A DNA stretch of 8,036 bases from Thiomonas sp. (GTDB taxonomy: Bacteria > Pseudomonadota > Gammaproteobacteria > Burkholderiales > Burkholderiaceae_C), in NCBI GenBank assembly GCA_028706735.1, contig JAQTVS010000119.1, positions 1 through 8,036 on the forward strand. Reading direction: 5' to 3'. Below, one piece after another: positions 1-5,980 of this stretch (within the stretch, counting starts at the first letter, position 1; each line of letters opens with the position of its first letter). The position numbers and the translations under genes are program-made. The notes beneath the pieces were generated by a model that did not search any database, was not told the origin of the DNA, and worked only from the letters and a program-made list of their open reading frames with translations.

Positions 1-1
1 C

Positions 2-301
2 AAGCGCACCCGAGACTCGCTGGCGCACCTGCTGCTGGAGCCCTGCTCCACCTGCGGCGGGCTGGGGCAAGTGAAAACGGCGCGCACCGCGTGCTATGAA
101 ATCCTGCGGGAAATCCTGCGCGAGGCCAAACAGTTCAACCCGCGCGAGTTCCGCATCGTCGGCGCCGCCGACGTCATCGACCTGTTCCTCGAAGAAGAAA
201 GCCAGCACCTGGCCTCGCTCTCCGACTTCATCGGCAAGCCGGTGTCGCTGCAGGTCGAACCCGCGTTTTCGCAGCAGCAGTACGACATCGTGCTGACCTG
301 A
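2..301 (+). CDS. rng: Ribonuclease G, C-terminal fragment (5' end outside window)
   Basis: This is the last 99 residues of an RNase E/G family endoribonuclease, which processes 16S rRNA 5' ends and takes part in mRNA decay in the cytoplasm. The reading frame is open from base 2 to a TGA at 299-301. Near the start of the visible part, KRTRDSLAHLLLEPCSTCGG matches the conserved family segment just before the zinc link, where two cysteines spaced CxxC (here CSTC, usually CPTC) coordinate zinc between subunits. The remainder (YEILREILREA, then a small alpha/beta tail ending YDIVLT) fits the short RNase G C-terminus; RNase E would carry a long disordered extension. An internal GTG at 71 is not the true start because the homologous zinc-link segment lies upstream of it. 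No obvious terminator follows. The next gene is 476 bases away, so rng probably ends its transcription unit. Its high GC matches the right half of the window and not the following porin gene. Confidence 0.92.
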   Translation, partial: KRTRDSLAHLLLEPCSTCGGLGQVKTARTACYEILREILREAKQFNPREFRIVGAADVIDLFLEEESQHLASLSDFIGKPVSLQVEPAFSQQQYDIVLT

Positions 302-777
302 CAGCCTCCGCCTGTTTCCCGCCAGTCCTGGGCTGACCGATACGGTTTGCCCGGTGCAACCAGCTTGACCGCACGACGGCAAGGCCAAGGACGCGCCACG
401 CCACTTGCAACAAATCCGTCTGAATGTAACAGCGGAGTCTTCGCCGTCCGGCCGCGATTGGACTGATCACGCCGCGCCAATTTATCGCATTGCATGAATA
501 TTCTTGGCGAATTTTCTCGCAGGAATACCGACGGTTCTTGCAACCTATTGAAATTCTTAAAATATAAATAAATAATTATTCAATTATTTTATTAATTAGT
601 AATTTATTTATATTTAACGCTCAGCATTTGAAACAAATTAAATTCATATAAGTAACAAGAAAAATCAATTTGTTGAGAGTTGCAATCTCCATTTGAATCC
701 GCCTTGCTGAAGTCCATCAGCCAAGAACCGAGCAGCACGCTGTCGGATTCCAAAAAATAGATCAAGGAGGAGATTGC
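302..777. other. Gene-free region with AT-rich block upstream of the porin
   Basis: I see no convincing coding sequence in these 476 bases. Open frames on the minus strand run antisense through rng and have no recognisable product. The first ~240 bases have ordinary GC. From about 545 the composition collapses: only 15 of the 110 bases at 551-660 are G or C. This block contains a perfect 14-base inverted repeat (560-573 with 602-615) and several short A and T tracts, consistent with curved or easily melted DNA. The final ~100 bases return to balanced composition and form the folded porin leader described separately. The region must contain the porin promoter. A possible -10 hexamer TATAAG lies at 647-652, but I could not find a good -35 partner. 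Confidence 0.7.
560..615. repeat. AT-only inverted repeat (14-base arms) in AT-rich block
   Basis: The arms at 560-573 and 602-615 are perfect reverse complements made only of A and T, separated by 28 bases. An alternative smaller hairpin (aataatt at 571-577, aattatt at 582-588) sits inside. Arms this AT-rich can arise by chance in such a biased block, so a function (cruciform, nucleoid-protein binding, bent promoter DNA) is inference only. Confidence 0.5.
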
Positions 778-778
778 A
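681..778 (+). promoter_or_regulatory. Structured 5' leader of the porin gene, predicted to mask the ribosome-binding site
   Basis: Bases 681-690 (tgcaatctcc) are the exact reverse complement of 769-778 (ggagattgca), which hold the last two G of the Shine-Dalgarno sequence AAGGAGG (764-770), the whole spacer and the first base of the ATG. A second short helix (ttga 693-696 with tcaa 762-765) could cover the other end of the Shine-Dalgarno. Between the arms there is nested potential. gaatcc at 695-700 pairs with ggattc at 745-750. An 8-bp hairpin (703-710 with 717-725, one bulge) and a 7-bp hairpin (728-735 with 740-746, one bulge) lie inside. Some of these helices compete: 745-746 is used twice, as is 695-696. 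The leader could therefore switch. If the transcript starts upstream of 681, translation would be restrained until heat, a small RNA, a protein or a ligand opens the outer helix. It matches no riboswitch class I know. The pairing is directly visible; the regulatory role is inferred. Confidence 0.55.
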
Positions 779-1947
779 TGAAAAAAAGCATCATGGCGGC
801 CGTCGTCATAGGGACATGCTGTCAAATAGCCCACGCTAAGGAGGGCGTCCAGCTCTACGGTGTCATCGACATGGGCATTGAAAGGCTGACCTATGACAAC
901 ACCAGCCTGAACCGGCTCGGCTCCGGCGTGCAATCCACAGACCGGATCGGGATACGAGGACAGGAAAATTTGGGAGGAGGTTTGCAAACATTTTTTGATG
1001 TTGAAACCGGATTTTGTGGAAACGGCACCAATTCGTTTCCAGGCAGCCTCGTTTACAAAGGTGATAACAGTGCCGTGGGATCGAGTGTTTGCTCGGGTGG
1101 GGGGTTCATGGGTCGCCTCAGCGTGCTGGGGTTGAAAAGCCGCTATGGCGTTTTCAAGGCCGGACGCTTTTACAGCCTGAATTACGACAACCTCGTCAAG
1201 ATCGATCCATTCATGACAGGGATGACTGGGGCTGTAAAAAACATCGACCCGGCAGGCTATAACTACGTTCGTTTTTCGCAGGCTGTTGGATACAGAACTC
1301 CCGATTTTGGCGGACTTACGGGCGCCCTGCTCTACTCATTCGGTGGACAGCCCGGAAGCTTCTCAAAGGGTCAGTCTTATGAACTGAACGTCGATTATGA
1401 GTCCAAAAAATTGACCGCCGGAATTGATTACCTAAAAAATAATCATCCGTACAGCGCTAGCAGCAAATTCAATCCTTATGTTGCACTGGCATGGGAATTC
1501 GGCCCAGTTGCGACGCTAACCCAACAGGGCTCGTTCAATAATGAAGTCGTCCAGCTCTATGGTGGATATGATTTTTCCGTCGCCACCGTGACTGCACTCT
1601 ATTCTGACGAAAAGTACGGCGATGGTCTGCCCTATGCGGCAGGACATTTCGCACCGCATTTGAAAATATGGATGCTCGGCGCAACGATTCCCCTGCCGCG
1701 GGGGAAATTTCTGGCTTCGATTTCCAGGCGCAGTGACCTGAACAAATCTGGCACCACTGCAACGCAAATGGCTATTGGTTATGTTTATCCGCTCTCCAAG
1801 AGGACAAACGTCTATTCGTCATATTCACGCATCAGCAACGATTCGGCAACAGATTTATATGTTGGCGATAACGGTTTTACCGCACAGGGAACCGTTGGCG
1901 GCGCGAGCGCCAGTGGTCTAACCATTGGCCTGCGTCATTTCTTCTGA
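778..1947 (+). CDS. Outer-membrane general porin, Burkholderiales type
   Basis: This 389-residue protein is a Gram-negative porin, a trimeric beta-barrel that lets small hydrophilic solutes cross the outer membrane. It begins with a Sec signal peptide (MKKSIMAAVV..., cleavage likely after AHA at residue 20). The mature start VQLYGVIDMGIE is the hallmark first strand of betaproteobacterial porins. Alternating hydrophobic strands such as RIGIRGQENLGGGLQTFFDV and YGVFKAGRFYS follow, and it ends LTIGLRHFF with the C-terminal phenylalanine needed for barrel assembly. Length is typical for the family. The start is fixed by AAGGAGG at 764-770, seven bases before the ATG. Two cysteines (80 and 105) lie in an extracellular-side segment and could form a disulfide; cysteines are scarce in classical porins. 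The coding region is visibly poorer in GC than flanking genes (for example 22 of 60 bases at 1381-1440). A DsrE-family gene follows 41 bases later. Solute specificity cannot be read from the sequence. Confidence 0.93.
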   Translation: MKKSIMAAVVIGTCCQIAHAKEGVQLYGVIDMGIERLTYDNTSLNRLGSGVQSTDRIGIRGQENLGGGLQTFFDVETGFCGNGTNSFPGSLVYKGDNSAVGSSVCSGGGFMGRLSVLGLKSRYGVFKAGRFYSLNYDNLVKIDPFMTGMTGAVKNIDPAGYNYVRFSQAVGYRTPDFGGLTGALLYSFGGQPGSFSKGQSYELNVDYESKKLTAGIDYLKNNHPYSASSKFNPYVALAWEFGPVATLTQQGSFNNEVVQLYGGYDFSVATVTALYSDEKYGDGLPYAAGHFAPHLKIWMLGATIPLPRGKFLASISRRSDLNKSGTTATQMAIGYVYPLSKRTNVYSSYSRISNDSATDLYVGDNGFTAQGTVGGASASGLTIGLRHFF

Positions 1948-1988
1948 TGGCTCCAGCGCCATTTCCCACTTTGTCCCAGGAAAACTCC

Positions 1989-2465
1989 ATGAACATGCTC
2001 ATCCGACGTGGGCTTGTTGGCGCAACGCTCACTACATTTGCACTCCTGTCCGGGCTTGCACACGCCGAGGATACAGCGCCAGCAATCGCCACGCAGTCGC
2101 ACTATGGCGCGATCTTCCAGATCGACTCCGGTAGTCCAGGTTCCATCAAAAAGACCATCAACAATATAGAAAACCTGCTCCACGACCCCAGGCTCAAAGG
2201 CAAGGTGCAGGTCGAGTTGATTGCCAACGCTCAGGGATTCGCCGCCTACGTCAAGAACAATGGCTTTGAGAAAAAGTTGCAGGTTCTGCAACAGCAGGGC
2301 GTGCTGCTTGCGCAATGCGCCAATACATTGCGCGAGTTGCATGTGGATCGCAAGGATCTGTATCCGTTCATCACGGTGGTGCCGTCCGGCATGGGCGAAA
2401 TCACGATTCGGGAAGCGCAAGGGTGGGCGTATATCCACCCCTCAGCACCGAAGCCTGGTCTATGA
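1989..2465 (+). CDS. Exported DsrE-family protein
   Basis: This small protein of 158 residues belongs to the DsrE/DsrF-like (YchN) fold family. Cytoplasmic members carry sulfur as a cysteine persulfide; many exported relatives are uncharacterised. Residues 1-26 form a signal peptide (MNMLIRRGLV..., cleavage likely after AHA), so the product is probably periplasmic. The mature part shows the family order: strand AIFQIDSG, a helix after GSIKKTINNIENLL, strand VQVELIANAQG, helix FEKKLQVLQQQGVLLAQCAN, then ITVVPSGMGEITIREAQGWAYIHP. The single cysteine (110) sits in LAQCANTL, the conserved position of the family's reactive cysteine. I chose ATG 1989 because AGGA at 1978-1981 is seven bases upstream and the signal peptide begins there. 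An in-frame ATG at 1947 overlaps the porin stop (TGATG) but would add 14 residues ahead of the signal. A small hairpin (1947-1951 with 1958-1962) lies between the genes. Probably co-transcribed with the porin. Confidence 0.85.
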   Translation: MNMLIRRGLVGATLTTFALLSGLAHAEDTAPAIATQSHYGAIFQIDSGSPGSIKKTINNIENLLHDPRLKGKVQVELIANAQGFAAYVKNNGFEKKLQVLQQQGVLLAQCANTLRELHVDRKDLYPFITVVPSGMGEITIREAQGWAYIHPSAPKPGL

Positions 2466-2474
2466 TCGAGGCAC

Positions 2475-2515
2475 ATCAAAAAGGCCGGGATGCACTGCGT
2501 CCCGGCCTTTTTGAT
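2475..2515. terminator. Strong, probably bidirectional intrinsic terminator
   Basis: Perfect 16-bp stem (2475-2490 with 2500-2515) around a nine-base loop. The stem carries a GC-rich core (ggccggga/tcccggcc) and ends in TTTTT on the plus strand. The matching AAAAA on the left gives a T-tract on the minus strand too. It starts nine bases after the DsrE stop, so it ends the porin/DsrE unit and can also stop leftward transcription from the convergent SCP2-like gene. Confidence 0.92.
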
Positions 2516-2537
2516 TTCAGGCGCGTGAAACGCACCT

Positions 2538-2645
2538 CTAGGAGCCTGTCGGGCTTGAGTCGCGTCGAGCGAAAAAAAAGTGTGGGGATGGCCTGCGGCA
2601 ACAGCTTTTTGCAGCCCGCGATTCTCAAGCCCGACAGGCTCCTAG
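2538..2645. repeat. 108-base palindromic element with perfect 22-base inverted terminal repeats
   Basis: The left arm, 2538-2559, begins ctaggagcctgtcggg. It is the exact reverse complement of the right arm, 2624-2645. Pairing continues inward after a two-base bulge (tcgcg 2560-2564 with cgcga 2617-2621). A further weak helix (aaaaag 2575-2580 with cttttt 2605-2610) closes a 24-base loop. The unit sits between convergent genes, one base past the stop codon of the SCP2-like gene and 22 bases past the preceding terminator. No coding potential is apparent inside and no clear target-site duplication is visible at the edges. It could be a small non-autonomous mobile element, a REP/MITE-like dispersed repeat or a large terminator-type hairpin. 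Genome copy number, which cannot be seen here, would decide. Confidence 0.8.
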
Positions 2646-2646
2646 C

Positions 2647-3189
2647 TTATTTCGGGCAGGTGGCGGTGCTGCCCGGCACTTTGCCGACCAGCAGAAGGAA
2701 AGAAGAGAACGGGTCCATGGCGCGCATGGCCACCATCTTCGGCCCCTGGAATTCGAGGCGGCCGAACATCATGGCTTTCATCGGGCCGTATTCGCCCTTG
2801 CCCATTTCTTCCCACTGCTTGGTGTTGGCGTGCATGAGGAAGTCCACGTCGAAGTTGGGCTTGAGGGTAGGGGCGCCGCCGGAAACGCACATGGCCTTGT
2901 CGTTCTGCAGTTGCAGCTTGAGTTCCACCACGGTGTCTTTGCCGCAATCGGTGCGGTACATCTCCACCAGCTTATAGCCGCGGCCCTTGTCGTCATGCAT
3001 GAACTCGCCCTTGAGCCCGTTGATCAACTCGGGCGTGTTGTTCCAGGCAGTGCAGGCTTCGCTGGCCCATTGGGGCGACATGAGCACGGGGGTGTCAGCC
3101 CTGGCTGTGGCCGCCACGCAGGACAGGGCCAGACCGGCAGCCAGACCGAGGGCTTGCAGCGAACGGCGGGGGTTGAACAGTGTTTTCAT
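2647..3189 (-). CDS. Exported SCP2 sterol-carrier-like protein
   Basis: This 180-residue protein has a Sec signal peptide (MKTLFNPRRSLQALGLAAGL..., cleavage likely after ARA at residue 31) and a C-terminal part resembling the SCP2 lipid-binding fold. In that part, a strand VVELKLQLQ is followed by FDVDFLMHANTKQWEEMGKG and YGPMKAMMFGRLEFQGPKMV. This is the characteristic SCP2 pattern in which a helix containing W and a short loop precede 'PM.A.M.GkL...G'. SCP2 domains bind sterols, fatty acyl chains or isoprenoids in a hydrophobic tunnel; bacterial relatives UbiJ and UbiT are cytoplasmic and serve ubiquinone synthesis. Here the signal peptide implies a periplasmic role, so ligand and partner are unknown. 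Mature cysteines 46, 82, 101 and 178 could form disulfides, which fits export. ATG at 3189 is chosen over an in-frame start at 3285: TTGGAG (3200-3205, complement) lies ten bases upstream and the signal peptide starts there. An unrecognised gene lies 105 bases upstream on the same strand. Confidence 0.72.
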   Translation of the reverse strand: MKTLFNPRRSLQALGLAAGLALSCVAATARADTPVLMSPQWASEACTAWNNTPELINGLKGEFMHDDKGRGYKLVEMYRTDCGKDTVVELKLQLQNDKAMCVSGGAPTLKPNFDVDFLMHANTKQWEEMGKGEYGPMKAMMFGRLEFQGPKMVAMRAMDPFSSFLLLVGKVPGSTATCPK

Positions 3190-3294
3190 GTGGTGTTGTC
3201 TCCAAGATGGTTTGAAACGCTCGCGCAGGGGATGGTGATGGAGCCCTGCCGTGGCGCGACGACACGGCGACAGGCTGGATTCCAAGCGGACGAG

Positions 3295-3783
3295 TCAGTC
3301 AGGCAACAATTCCTGCGCGCGTTGAGCGAAGGCTTGCGCTTGTTTCTCGTCGATGAACAGGCGGATGAATTTGACGCAGGCTTGCACGGCAGCGGCATGG
3401 CCTTCGGGTGTATCGGGGTGTTGTTCGATTTTCTGCACCAGCCGTGGCGCCTGGGCGCCAAACTGTTCTTCAACGAGGGCGATGAGCAAGGCGTGGGGTG
3501 TCTGCTGCGGCGCGTCGGTGGCAAACAAGGAGGCGGGCGCATCCGAGGCGGATGCGGCGGCGTTGCGGACCAGATAGCCCTCGTCGAGCAAGCCGCGCAG
3601 CGCTTGCAGGCAGCGCTGGGGGTCGGCGCCCGCTTTGAGCAATTCGGCCACCGGCCGATTGCCATCCGCCATGATGAGCAGATTGCGCTGCCCAGGCATC
3701 AGATGATTGGCGCGCGTGGCCAACTCGTCGCGGCCTTTTGGGGTTTTCTCAAGAATCCAGTTCAATGGCAATTCTGCAGACAT
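3295..3783 (-). CDS. Conserved-looking protein of unknown function (possible winged-helix N-terminus)
   Basis: I do not recognise a named family for this 162-residue protein. It starts MSAELPLNWILEKTPKGRDE, has no signal peptide or membrane segment, and should be cytoplasmic. Residues about 10-75 (ATRANHLMPGQRNLLIMADG, then VAELLKAG and CLQALRGLLDEGYLVR) have the helix-helix-helix-wing spacing of a winged-helix or similar small domain seen in many betaproteobacterial hypothetical proteins. A linker rich in A, S and P follows, then a helical C-terminal part (res. ~95-160) ending AFAQRAQELLPD. The start is uncertain. ATG 3783 has no good Shine-Dalgarno, whereas AGGAGG lies 33 bases further upstream (3819-3824, complement). 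The frame stays open back to 3900, but that extension lacks a plausible start signal. It precedes the SCP2-like gene with a 105-base gap that contains an imperfect hairpin (ccgtg/cacgg core around 3249-3275). Confidence 0.65.
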   Translation of the reverse strand: MSAELPLNWILEKTPKGRDELATRANHLMPGQRNLLIMADGNRPVAELLKAGADPQRCLQALRGLLDEGYLVRNAAASASDAPASLFATDAPQQTPHALLIALVEEQFGAQAPRLVQKIEQHPDTPEGHAAAVQACVKFIRLFIDEKQAQAFAQRAQELLPD

Positions 3784-3849
3784 CCACACGCCGGGTGGGC
3801 GTTTGTGCGCCGCACCTGCCTCCTTTAATTGTCGCGCCTGAGAAGACTC

Positions 3850-3866
3850 GGTAGTGCGCGGTAGTG
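3850..3866. repeat. Pair of direct repeats (ggtagtg) one helical turn apart
   Basis: ggtagtg occurs at 3850-3856 and again at 3860-3866, a ten-base period, in the 181-base gap upstream of the unknown protein gene. Such spacing would place both copies on one DNA face and could be an operator. The motif is short and the role is a guess. Confidence 0.3.
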
Positions 3867-3909
3867 TTGGGAGTATGCCGATTTGTTGCCCGGTTGACAC
3901 CGGGATGAA

Positions 3910-3960
3910 CCCGCAGAAAAAAGGCCCGCACGCGGCGGGCCTGGATGAAACGTCTGCGGG
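3910..3960 (-). terminator. Intrinsic terminator of the PhoX-like gene
   Basis: Read on the minus strand, an 8-bp GC-rich stem (3935-3942 with 3922-3929, loop 3930-3934) ends in a T6 run (complement of the A-run 3917-3922). A further 7-bp outer pairing, ctgcggg 3954-3960 with cccgcag 3910-3916, brackets it. It begins a few bases after the TGA at 3965-3967, so it separates the PhoX-like gene from the next minus-strand genes. Confidence 0.9.
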
Positions 3961-3964
3961 ATGC

Positions 3965-5980
3965 TCAGACTTTGGTGGCCTGCGGCAAGCCGGTGATGTA
4001 GCCTACGGCAGCGCCAAAGCCGTTTTCGTAGTTCTTGTCGATCAGCGGCTCCAGGGTCTGGAACACCTTGGCATGCAGGCCGGTGGTGTTGGTCACGCCG
4101 TTGGTGGTGACGGTTTTGACCTCCCAATCGCCCGCATGCTGGAAGTTGCTCATCACGTACATCCAGCCGTTCACATCGTCCACGCCTTGCAGGCCGGTGC
4201 ATTCTGCCCCCGCCGGAGTGGACAGGATGCGGCTGAGTTGCTGGGTATCGACGTTGTAGGCCCAGAGGAAGTTGTTGACGTGCATGCCGCTGTCTTCGCC
4301 GATGAACAGGGTACGCAGTGTTTCCGCGAACTTGATGTTGTCGGGGTTGGCGATCTTGTTCGGGTTGGCGAGATTGCCCAAGGCGTCAGCCGTGGCGAGG
4401 TCTTCACCGATCAGCGCAGCAGGCGCGGCCATGTCCACCGGCACCCAGTCGCTGTTCATCGCAGCGCCGCTGGTGTCCACTTGCCCTGCCTTGAGGTTGA
4501 GCGCGTACACCGCGCCAGCCTTCGGCCCTTGCACCTTGAAGCCGGGAATCGAGCCATCAACCATCGACGACTGGATGTAGGACATGGCGGAGTAGGCGAT
4601 CTTGTCCTTGGCGTTGACGGTCGTGCCTTCCATTTTGGTGAACGCCATGGTGCCGCCCATGAGCCCGGCGTAGCGGTGGGTTTCGAGGAAGGCTGCGGCC
4701 TTCTCCTGACCCTGCACGAGCTTGATCCAGTTTTTCTTGCCGCCCAGCCAGACCTGGGTGTAGGCGGGATCGACCGGGTCAATGGTCTTCACGTCCATGA
4801 TGCTGGGGGTGCCGCCGTTCTGCGCCGCGGCCTGCGCCAGCGCCAGCACTTCATCGCTGGTGGCATGGCCGAGGTTCACCCATTTCAGCGTGAAGGCGCC
4901 GGTGCCCACGCCAGGGGCGCTGGTCTGCGTCGCTTGGGCAACGTACAGCGTGCCGGCCGACAGGTCTGCTGCCTTGTCGGCGACGAACAGGAACAGGCCG
5001 CCATTGGTGGCGTCGGCGCCCATCAGCGCGGTGCGCTGGTCGGGCATGACCTGGATGAGTTCATGCGAAATGCGGCCCAGGCAGTAATGCTTTTTCACCG
5101 TGCCGGTGCCGTCGGCGTTGACGGTGACTTCGGGCAGATGGCCGTAAAGGTAGGGATTGGCCTTGGCCGGATCGCTCAACGCAGCGGCATCACCGTAGAG
5201 ATTGGTGATGAAGGCCTGGAAACCGGTGTTTTTGGCAATGGCGGCGGCGTCTGGTTCGTACTCTTCGCTGCTGAGATGCGTGCCCCACGGGGACAGGCTG
5301 GCGCCGCAGGTGATCCACAAGCCGTTGGCGGGCTGGGTGGGAACATTGAAATACTTCACCAGACTGAGCTTGCCGGTGGCCGGGTCTTGATCGAGCGTGA
5401 GCACGGCAATGGGTGACGGCAGTTTGCCATAGGCCGAGACGCCCGCCTGATCCAGGCTGGTGTACTCGAACTGCACCACGGCGAACACGGTATTGCCCTT
5501 CACACCGGCCACCTTGGCGTTCGGCACCGTCAGCAGCGTAGTGCCGTCGGGGGCGTCGGAGAAGAACTGGCGCTCCTTGCTCGCCACGGAGGTATCCATG
5601 ATCGGCTTGCCGTTGATGTCGAAGTAGCTGCCGGCAATCAGGGTGCCGCCGTTGCCGTTGGGCACGGATTGGCCGGTGATGAAAAACGGTTGATAACCGA
5701 GTTGGTAAGTCTGGCTGCTGCCGTCGCTGTAGGCCACTTTGAGCGCAGATGCGACGTTGGTCGTCGCCATGCTCGCCGGGTCGGTGATGCCGGGCGCGGC
5801 CATCGCGGTGAATGCGGCTGCCGTGGGGGTGGCGGTGGCCGCAGTGGCCGCCGTCGAGCCGCCACCGCAGGCGGCGAGCAGGGCGGAACCGCCCAGGCCG
5901 GCGCTCAGCGGCAGCAAAGGCGCGCCACCGAACAGTTTCAGTGCCTGGCGACGTGAAGGATTGGCTGGGGATTGGGACAT
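3965..5980 (-). CDS. PhoX-like (DUF839) Tat-exported lipoprotein, putative phosphatase
   Basis: This 671-residue protein belongs to the DUF839/PhoX family, whose best-known members are Tat-secreted, calcium- and iron-dependent alkaline phosphatases with a beta-propeller fold. Residues 9-15 (SRRQALK) form a Tat twin-arginine motif, then comes a hydrophobic stretch and LAAC with cysteine 38, a lipobox. It is followed by a flexible low-complexity linker rich in A and T (39-60), so it is probably a Tat-exported lipoprotein. Family landmarks are TCGASLSPWGTHLSSEEYEP (225-242, with Cys225, Glu239 and Glu240), AFTKMEG (446-452), and LFIGEDSGMHVNNFLWAYN followed by GAECTG and SNFQHAGDWE near the C-terminus. 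Phosphatase activity is not proven: many DUF839 members are untested. I chose ATG 5980 because GGAG (5987-5990, complement) stands six bases upstream; earlier in-frame ATGs at 5992 and 6034 would put extra residues before the Tat motif. It has its own terminator and is divergent from the mltB-like gene. Confidence 0.85.
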   Translation of the reverse strand: MSQSPANPSRRQALKLFGGAPLLPLSAGLGGSALLAACGGGSTAATAATATPTAAAFTAMAAPGITDPASMATTNVASALKVAYSDGSSQTYQLGYQPFFITGQSVPNGNGGTLIAGSYFDINGKPIMDTSVASKERQFFSDAPDGTTLLTVPNAKVAGVKGNTVFAVVQFEYTSLDQAGVSAYGKLPSPIAVLTLDQDPATGKLSLVKYFNVPTQPANGLWITCGASLSPWGTHLSSEEYEPDAAAIAKNTGFQAFITNLYGDAAALSDPAKANPYLYGHLPEVTVNADGTGTVKKHYCLGRISHELIQVMPDQRTALMGADATNGGLFLFVADKAADLSAGTLYVAQATQTSAPGVGTGAFTLKWVNLGHATSDEVLALAQAAAQNGGTPSIMDVKTIDPVDPAYTQVWLGGKKNWIKLVQGQEKAAAFLETHRYAGLMGGTMAFTKMEGTTVNAKDKIAYSAMSYIQSSMVDGSIPGFKVQGPKAGAVYALNLKAGQVDTSGAAMNSDWVPVDMAAPAALIGEDLATADALGNLANPNKIANPDNIKFAETLRTLFIGEDSGMHVNNFLWAYNVDTQQLSRILSTPAGAECTGLQGVDDVNGWMYVMSNFQHAGDWEVKTVTTNGVTNTTGLHAKVFQTLEPLIDKNYENGFGAAVGYITGLPQATKV

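Noticed and set aside
94..543. 149-codon minus-strand frame over the rng end and the following gap
   Set aside because: It overlaps the conserved RNase G tail, and its residues look random and arginine-rich.
571..600. Fur-box-like run of NATAAT hexamers
   Set aside because: In a stretch that is more than 90% A+T, partial matches to the Fur consensus are expected by chance, and no match is strong.
2538..2645. Integron attC site
   Set aside because: The palindrome lacks the GTTRRRY and RYYYAAC core boxes and its arms are perfectly, not imperfectly, paired. No integrase gene or cassette array is nearby.
2830..3828. 332-codon open frame on the plus strand opposite the SCP2-like and unknown genes
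   Set aside because: It spans two minus-strand genes and the gap between them and has no recognisable domain. The minus-strand genes have signal peptide, ribosome site and family motifs.
3894..3922. TTGACA at 3894-3899 as a plus-strand -35 box
   Set aside because: At 17 bases downstream there is only the A-run of the opposite-strand terminator and no -10 hexamer. No plus-strand gene follows.
3854..5416. 520-codon open frame on the plus strand, antisense to the PhoX-like gene
   Set aside because: Its translation has no family resemblance and follows the third-position GC bias of the opposite strand, where Tat motif, lipobox and DUF839 motifs are clear. No ribosome site precedes it.
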